Origin: Holosporales bacterium | GTDB lineage: Bacteria; Pseudomonadota; Alphaproteobacteria; UBA3830; JAIRMZ01 | Assembly: GCA_031273665.1 (NCBI GenBank) | Contig: JAISRK010000053.1 | Location: forward strand, 1 to 9,494 | Length of the DNA: 9,494 bases | Direction of reading: 5' to 3' | Shown here: piece by piece, positions 5,973 to 9,494 of the stretch | How positions within the stretch are numbered: the stretch's first letter is position 1 | Layout of the letters: each line of letters begins with the position of its first letter | The notes under the pieces: model-generated | The model's database searches: none | The model's input: only the letters and a program-made list of their open reading frames with translations | What the model was told of the DNA's origin: nothing | Translations under genes and position numbers: made by a program

Positions 5973-7097
5973 ATGACGCAGAATGATTTTAATCCTTGGG
6001 ACAACGGTTCTTCAGGAGAACGTGACCGACAAAAGCGGCAGCCATCGGATTCGGAGATCGTTTTTCGAAGCCTTCTGCGCCAATTAAACAAGATATGGGG
6101 CGCACATCGTGAGAAATTTAGGGGCGTGCATCCACGTCATCTAAAAGACGGTCCGGCTCGAAAAAAAACAATGCTTTTGATGCTATGCGGGGTTGGTGTA
6201 CTGTGGCTTGTGTCAAGTGTGTACCAAGTAGAACCCGACGAGCGTGGTGTCGTCCTTCGCTTTGGGAAATGGGTGTACACAACATCGCCTGGATTGCATT
6301 ATCACCTCCCCTTCCCTATCGAGACCGTGCTGATTCAACGAATGACAACAGTCCACCGCATCGACATTGGAGCTAAATCGGCCTCCAACTCAGAGGAGAC
6401 CCCAGACGAAGATTTGGTCCTGACGGGAGACTCCAACATCGCCAACATTAGCTTCAGCGTCCTGTGGCGCGTCAAAGATACAGGAGTAGAGCACTTCCTA
6501 TTCAACACCTACTCTCCTGAGCACATCATTCGTTCTGCTGCAGAAAGTGTAATGCGCGAAATCGTAGGACAAACGCCAATTACTTACACGCAGACAGAAG
6601 GCCGCGGAGCGATCAACGATAAGGCACAAGAACTATTACAGCGCACGCTGGATGAATACAACATAGGCGTCGAAATCGTCCAAATTCTTCTGCAAAACGT
6701 AGATCCCCCGGCAGCAGTAATCGATGCTTTCCGTGATGTTGAACGGGCTCAAGCCGATCAGCAAAGCGAAGTGAATAAGGCAGAGGCCTACGATCGCAAC
6801 TTACGCGCCCGCACGCGCGGCCAAGTGGCATCAATATTGTGTGCGGCTGAGGCCCATAAGGCCACGGCAGTTGCTCAGGCTAAAGGAGCAACCGCGGCGT
6901 TTTGCTCGGTTTTAGAGCAGTACAGAAAAGCGCCGAGCATCACGACAGAGCGGTTGCAAATCGACTCGTTAAGAGAGATTTTTCAAAGGACCCGCAAAGT
7001 CGTCATTGACCCTGCAATAGGAAAATCTGGAGCTTCAGGAGTCGTGCCCTACTTCCCTCTTTCTGATTTAGAGAAAATCGGTAAGGAGGGGGCATGA
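5973..7097 (+). CDS. hflK: FtsH protease modulator subunit HflK
   Basis: HflK is a bitopic inner-membrane SPFH/band-7 protein that assembles with HflC into a large periplasm-facing cage around FtsH and modulates its membrane proteolysis. The product has 374 residues. The N-terminal cytoplasmic part (1-65) is polar with NPWDNG near the start, as in other HflK proteins. One transmembrane helix spans about 66-84 (MLLMLCGVGVLWLVSSV). YQVEPDERGVVLRFGKW and PGLHYHLPFPIE begin the SPFH domain. TEGRGAINDKAQELLQRTLDEYNIGVEI, VQILLQNVDPPAAVIDAFRDVERAQAD and an Ala/Glu-rich coiled region follow, then VVIDPAIGKSGASGVVPYFPLSDL. The start at 5973 has AGGA 6 nt upstream; an in-frame ATG at 5949 lacks this support. 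The stop overlaps hflC as ATGA. First gene of the hflK-hflC-degP cluster. Confidence 0.95.
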   Translation: MTQNDFNPWDNGSSGERDRQKRQPSDSEIVFRSLLRQLNKIWGAHREKFRGVHPRHLKDGPARKKTMLLMLCGVGVLWLVSSVYQVEPDERGVVLRFGKWVYTTSPGLHYHLPFPIETVLIQRMTTVHRIDIGAKSASNSEETPDEDLVLTGDSNIANISFSVLWRVKDTGVEHFLFNTYSPEHIIRSAAESVMREIVGQTPITYTQTEGRGAINDKAQELLQRTLDEYNIGVEIVQILLQNVDPPAAVIDAFRDVERAQADQQSEVNKAEAYDRNLRARTRGQVASILCAAEAHKATAVAQAKGATAAFCSVLEQYRKAPSITTERLQIDSLREIFQRTRKVVIDPAIGKSGASGVVPYFPLSDLEKIGKEGA

Positions 7098-7954
7098 AAG
7101 CAAAAACTGTAGGAGGAGCGTTTGGGGTCTTTGTGGTGCTTCTGCTCATTGGAAGCGTTTTCCGCGTCCACCAAATAGAACAAGCGCTTATTGTGCGCTT
7201 CGGAGAACCCGTTCGGGCCATTCCCGATCCTGGCCTCCACTTCAAGGTGCCATTCGTGGATGAAGCGACTTTCTTTGATAAGCGTCTGTTAGATGTTGAT
7301 TTATCCGCATTGGAAATCACACTTGGCGATCGCCGTCGCGTCATGGTCGACGCCTTTTGTTGCTACCGGATCACTAATCCTCTGCTGTTCTTTCAGACAG
7401 TGCACGATGTGTTAGGAGCGCAACGGCGCCTGACGACAACGATTCTGGGAAAATTAAGAAGTGTTCTTGGAAACCTTTCCCTGTCGACATTGCTTTCCGA
7501 GCAACGCGCAAGCGTTATGCGTCAAATTCGTGATGAGGTCAATCAGGCAGCATCAAAATTTGGTATCGATGTGGTCGATGTGCGCATTCGTCGAACGGAC
7601 TTACCCGTGCAAAACAGTGAGGCGATCTTCAATCGCATGATCAGTGAGCGAGAGCGCGAAGCAAAAGAACTACGCGCCAAAGGAGTGGAAATGGCGGAAG
7701 TGATTCGGGCACAGGTCGATAAAGAATGCGCGATTATGGTGGCCGAAGCCGAACAACAAGCTCAGACCTTGCGTGGAGAAGGCGATGCAGATGCAAGTCG
7801 GATCTACGCTGAAGCTTTTGGTCAGGATCCCAAGTTTTTTGCGATATACTGGTCTCTTGAGGCGTATAAAAAGGCTTTTTCGAAGGAGACAACGACGTTT
7901 CTTGTTGCGCCAAAAGGACCATTTTTCCAGTATTTCAACAAAGGTGAGAAATGA
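7094..7954 (+). CDS. hflC: FtsH protease modulator subunit HflC
   Basis: HflC is the partner of HflK in the SPFH cage that controls access of membrane proteins to FtsH. The 286-residue product has one N-terminal transmembrane segment (about 6-23, no long cytoplasmic tail, as expected for HflC). QIEQALIVRFGEPVRAIPDPGLHFKVPF begins the SPFH domain. FFDKRLLDVD, VMVDAFCCYRITNPLLFF, the FGIDVVDVRIRRTDLP strand and NRMISEREREAKELRAKG follow, and the canonical GDADASRIYAEAFGQDPKFFAIYWSLEAYK closes the coiled region. AAGGAGGGGG directly upstream (7083-7092) is the strongest ribosome binding site in the window. The ATG overlaps the hflK stop, and its own stop overlaps the degP ATG. Such coupling suits a complex made in fixed proportions. 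Cys-Cys at the VDAFCCYR position replaces the more usual small or aromatic residues there. Confidence 0.96.
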   Translation: MKAKTVGGAFGVFVVLLLIGSVFRVHQIEQALIVRFGEPVRAIPDPGLHFKVPFVDEATFFDKRLLDVDLSALEITLGDRRRVMVDAFCCYRITNPLLFFQTVHDVLGAQRRLTTTILGKLRSVLGNLSLSTLLSEQRASVMRQIRDEVNQAASKFGIDVVDVRIRRTDLPVQNSEAIFNRMISEREREAKELRAKGVEMAEVIRAQVDKECAIMVAEAEQQAQTLRGEGDADASRIYAEAFGQDPKFFAIYWSLEAYKKAFSKETTTFLVAPKGPFFQYFNKGEK

Positions 7955-9494
7955 CGCGTATCGTATATAAAGGGATAGGCATTGCCACGAGCTGTTTTTT
8001 TGCTATCGCCTCTTGGGCGACGAAAAACCCTTCCCCTGCCCCAATTCTAGCTGTTGCGAGTCGTGTTGCCGCCTCTGTACCTGCGTCATCAACGGGATTG
8101 CCTCAGTTTGCAGCCGTTGTTGCGCGTGTATCTCCGTGTGTCGTAAACATTTCCACCAAGCAATCTTCGCGCAACAAGCCCGAAGTGCAGTACATTTTAC
8201 CGCCTGGAAGCTCAAACCTAGAAACAATTCTCAGAGACTTTTTTGATAACGGTGGCGAGCACTTGCGTAAAACAACGTTGTTGGGATCAGGTTTTGTCGT
8301 CAATGCCGCAGGGTACATCCTGACAAACTACCACGTTGTCGCAGATGCAGACGACATCTTTGTCACATTTCATGATGACACCGAGGTTAAAGCGTATATT
8401 GTTGGGAAAGATCGACGTTCCGATGTGGCCTTGCTGAAAGTCAATGTCGACAAACCACTCCCTGTTGTTGTGTGGGGGGATTCAGACGCGACCCGTGTGG
8501 GAGAGTGGGTACTGGCGATCGGGAATCCCTTTGGATTGGGGGGCAGCGTTACAGTAGGCGTTATTTCTCATAAAGCACGCAACATTTCCGCACGGTTTAA
8601 AGACGCAGGCATTGGTGATGTCGATTATATCCAGACGGATGCGGCAGTGAATCGGGGAAGTTCAGGAGGACCGCTGTTCTCTGTAGATGGATGTGTGATT
8701 GGGATGATCACAGCGGTTTTTTCAGAAACCGGCGTAAATGCTGGGCTGAATTTCGCGATTCCCTCTAATGTCTTACGCAAACACGTCGAGCAGTTGCGCA
8801 GATTCGGAAAGATCAAGCGCGGCTGGTTAGGAATTTATGTTGATCCGTTGTCTGCGGATGTAGCGGAGAGCTTGGGCCTGGGAAAGGCGCATGGCGGAAC
8901 TATCGTGCGAATTTTCTCAGATTCTCCAGCGGTACATGCCGGACTGCAATTGGGCGATATTATTATTGCTATTGATGACAAACCCATTGCGGATGGGAAT
9001 AGACTGTCTCGTCTCATTGCGGATCTTCCAATTGGCAAAGTTGTCCCCATTAGAGTCGTCAGGAATGGCAAAACATTGACGTTGAACGTTACTATCGGGG
9101 ATCGTGATGAGTCTGGCGATGATACCGAAGAGGGCTTCTTGAAGCCAGTTTCTGAGGCGCCTAAAGGCAAATACATTCCAGCCTTAGAATTGAGCGTCGA
9201 CACGATTTCTCCAGAACTAGCACGCCTTTTTGAGATTCCCGAGGAAATAAAGCATGGCGTCGTTGTCACGAGTATCAAAAAGAGCAGCGACGCGATCGAA
9301 AAAGATGTGCGTCAAGGAGATCTGATTATTCGCGTCAATCAGGATCCTGTTAGCAACGTTGCAGAATTTGAAAGAAGGATTAAAGCGGCGAAAGATGTGC
9401 GCGCTAGCGTTGCGTTGTTGGTGTATCGGGATGGCGTATCGTTTTATCGTGCCCTCCAGTTTAAGGAAGAAAGTAAGTCAACTTTCTTTGGAAA
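7951..9494 (+). CDS. degP: Periplasmic serine endoprotease DegP/Do-like (3' end outside window)
   Basis: This HtrA-family protease/chaperone degrades or holds misfolded envelope proteins. The frame is open for 514 codons from the ATG overlapping the hflC stop (AAGGTGA at 7941-7947) to the window edge. A Sec signal (Arg3/Lys7, hydrophobic core 8-21, probable cleavage after SWA at 21-23) is followed by an Ala/Pro/Ser-rich stretch. The trypsin-like domain has LGSGFVVNAAGYILTNYHVV with His128, RSDVALLKV with Asp158, and VNRGSSGGPLF with Ser238, so the triad is intact. PDZ1 (about 290-383) contains GWLGIYV and AGLQLGDIIIAIDD; PDZ2 (about 410-504) contains KDVRQGDLIIRVN. Two PDZ domains favour DegP/DegQ over DegS. 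Ser237 replaces the usual Asn just before the catalytic Ser. DegP, DegQ and MucD cannot be told apart by sequence here. Adjacency to hflKC occurs in other alphaproteobacteria. Confidence 0.95.
   Translation, partial: MTRIVYKGIGIATSCFFAIASWATKNPSPAPILAVASRVAASVPASSTGLPQFAAVVARVSPCVVNISTKQSSRNKPEVQYILPPGSSNLETILRDFFDNGGEHLRKTTLLGSGFVVNAAGYILTNYHVVADADDIFVTFHDDTEVKAYIVGKDRRSDVALLKVNVDKPLPVVVWGDSDATRVGEWVLAIGNPFGLGGSVTVGVISHKARNISARFKDAGIGDVDYIQTDAAVNRGSSGGPLFSVDGCVIGMITAVFSETGVNAGLNFAIPSNVLRKHVEQLRRFGKIKRGWLGIYVDPLSADVAESLGLGKAHGGTIVRIFSDSPAVHAGLQLGDIIIAIDDKPIADGNRLSRLIADLPIGKVVPIRVVRNGKTLTLNVTIGDRDESGDDTEEGFLKPVSEAPKGKYIPALELSVDTISPELARLFEIPEEIKHGVVVTSIKKSSDAIEKDVRQGDLIIRVNQDPVSNVAEFERRIKAAKDVRASVALLVYRDGVSFYRALQFKEESKSTFFG

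Noticed and set aside
8835..9278. Minus-strand frame of 147 codons opposite degP
   Set aside because: Shadow of the PDZ-coding region, which is unambiguous on the plus strand.

Overview
The window reads as a chromosomal segment of an alphaproteobacterium. Three things point there: the order flgF-flgG-flgA-flgH, the alphaproteobacterial style of FlgH, and an hflK-hflC-degP cluster. Base composition looks intermediate by eye (not computed). Compact, often overlapping genes together with flagellar genes would suit a reduced, host-associated lineage such as the Holosporales (Hepatobacter-like), but that placement is inference from general impression, not a measured result.

Layout. Positions 1-437 (minus strand) hold the N-terminal third of fliM, the flagellar motor switch/C-ring protein, running off the left edge. 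A 207-bp divergent intergenic region (438-644) follows. It carries a near-perfect sigma-54 type -24/-12 promoter facing right and a CtrA-like box facing fliM. From 645 to 3620 the plus strand encodes flgF and flgG (proximal and distal rod), flgA (periplasmic P-ring chaperone) and flgH (outer-membrane L-ring lipoprotein). They are packed with gaps of 1-13 bp and read as one operon. Positions 3747-5188 hold gap (glyceraldehyde-3-phosphate dehydrogenase) and a ybgC-type hotdog thioesterase, overlapping by 4 bp. A tRNA-Phe(GAA) gene with encoded CCA (5250-5325) sits 15 bp before rsmD (16S rRNA G966 methyltransferase). The right third (5973-9494) is hflK-hflC-degP, with 4-bp ATGA overlaps at both junctions; degP runs off the right edge without a stop.

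How the genes work together. The left half builds the flagellar rod, outer rings and switch, apparently under the sigma-54 plus CtrA-like logic known from Caulobacter. The right half is membrane and envelope quality control: HflK/HflC form the SPFH assembly around the FtsH protease, and DegP is a periplasmic serine protease/chaperone. The middle is housekeeping (glycolysis, acyl-CoA hydrolysis, translation).

I see no mobile element, CRISPR array, phage gene, obvious pseudogene or convincing intrinsic terminator, and no gene-free stretch longer than 300 bp. I did not find an undescribed system. The most notable points are a FliM whose certain start leaves no room for the CheY-binding peptide, the apparent absence of fliL in front of fliM, and the promoter architecture of the divergent flagellar region.
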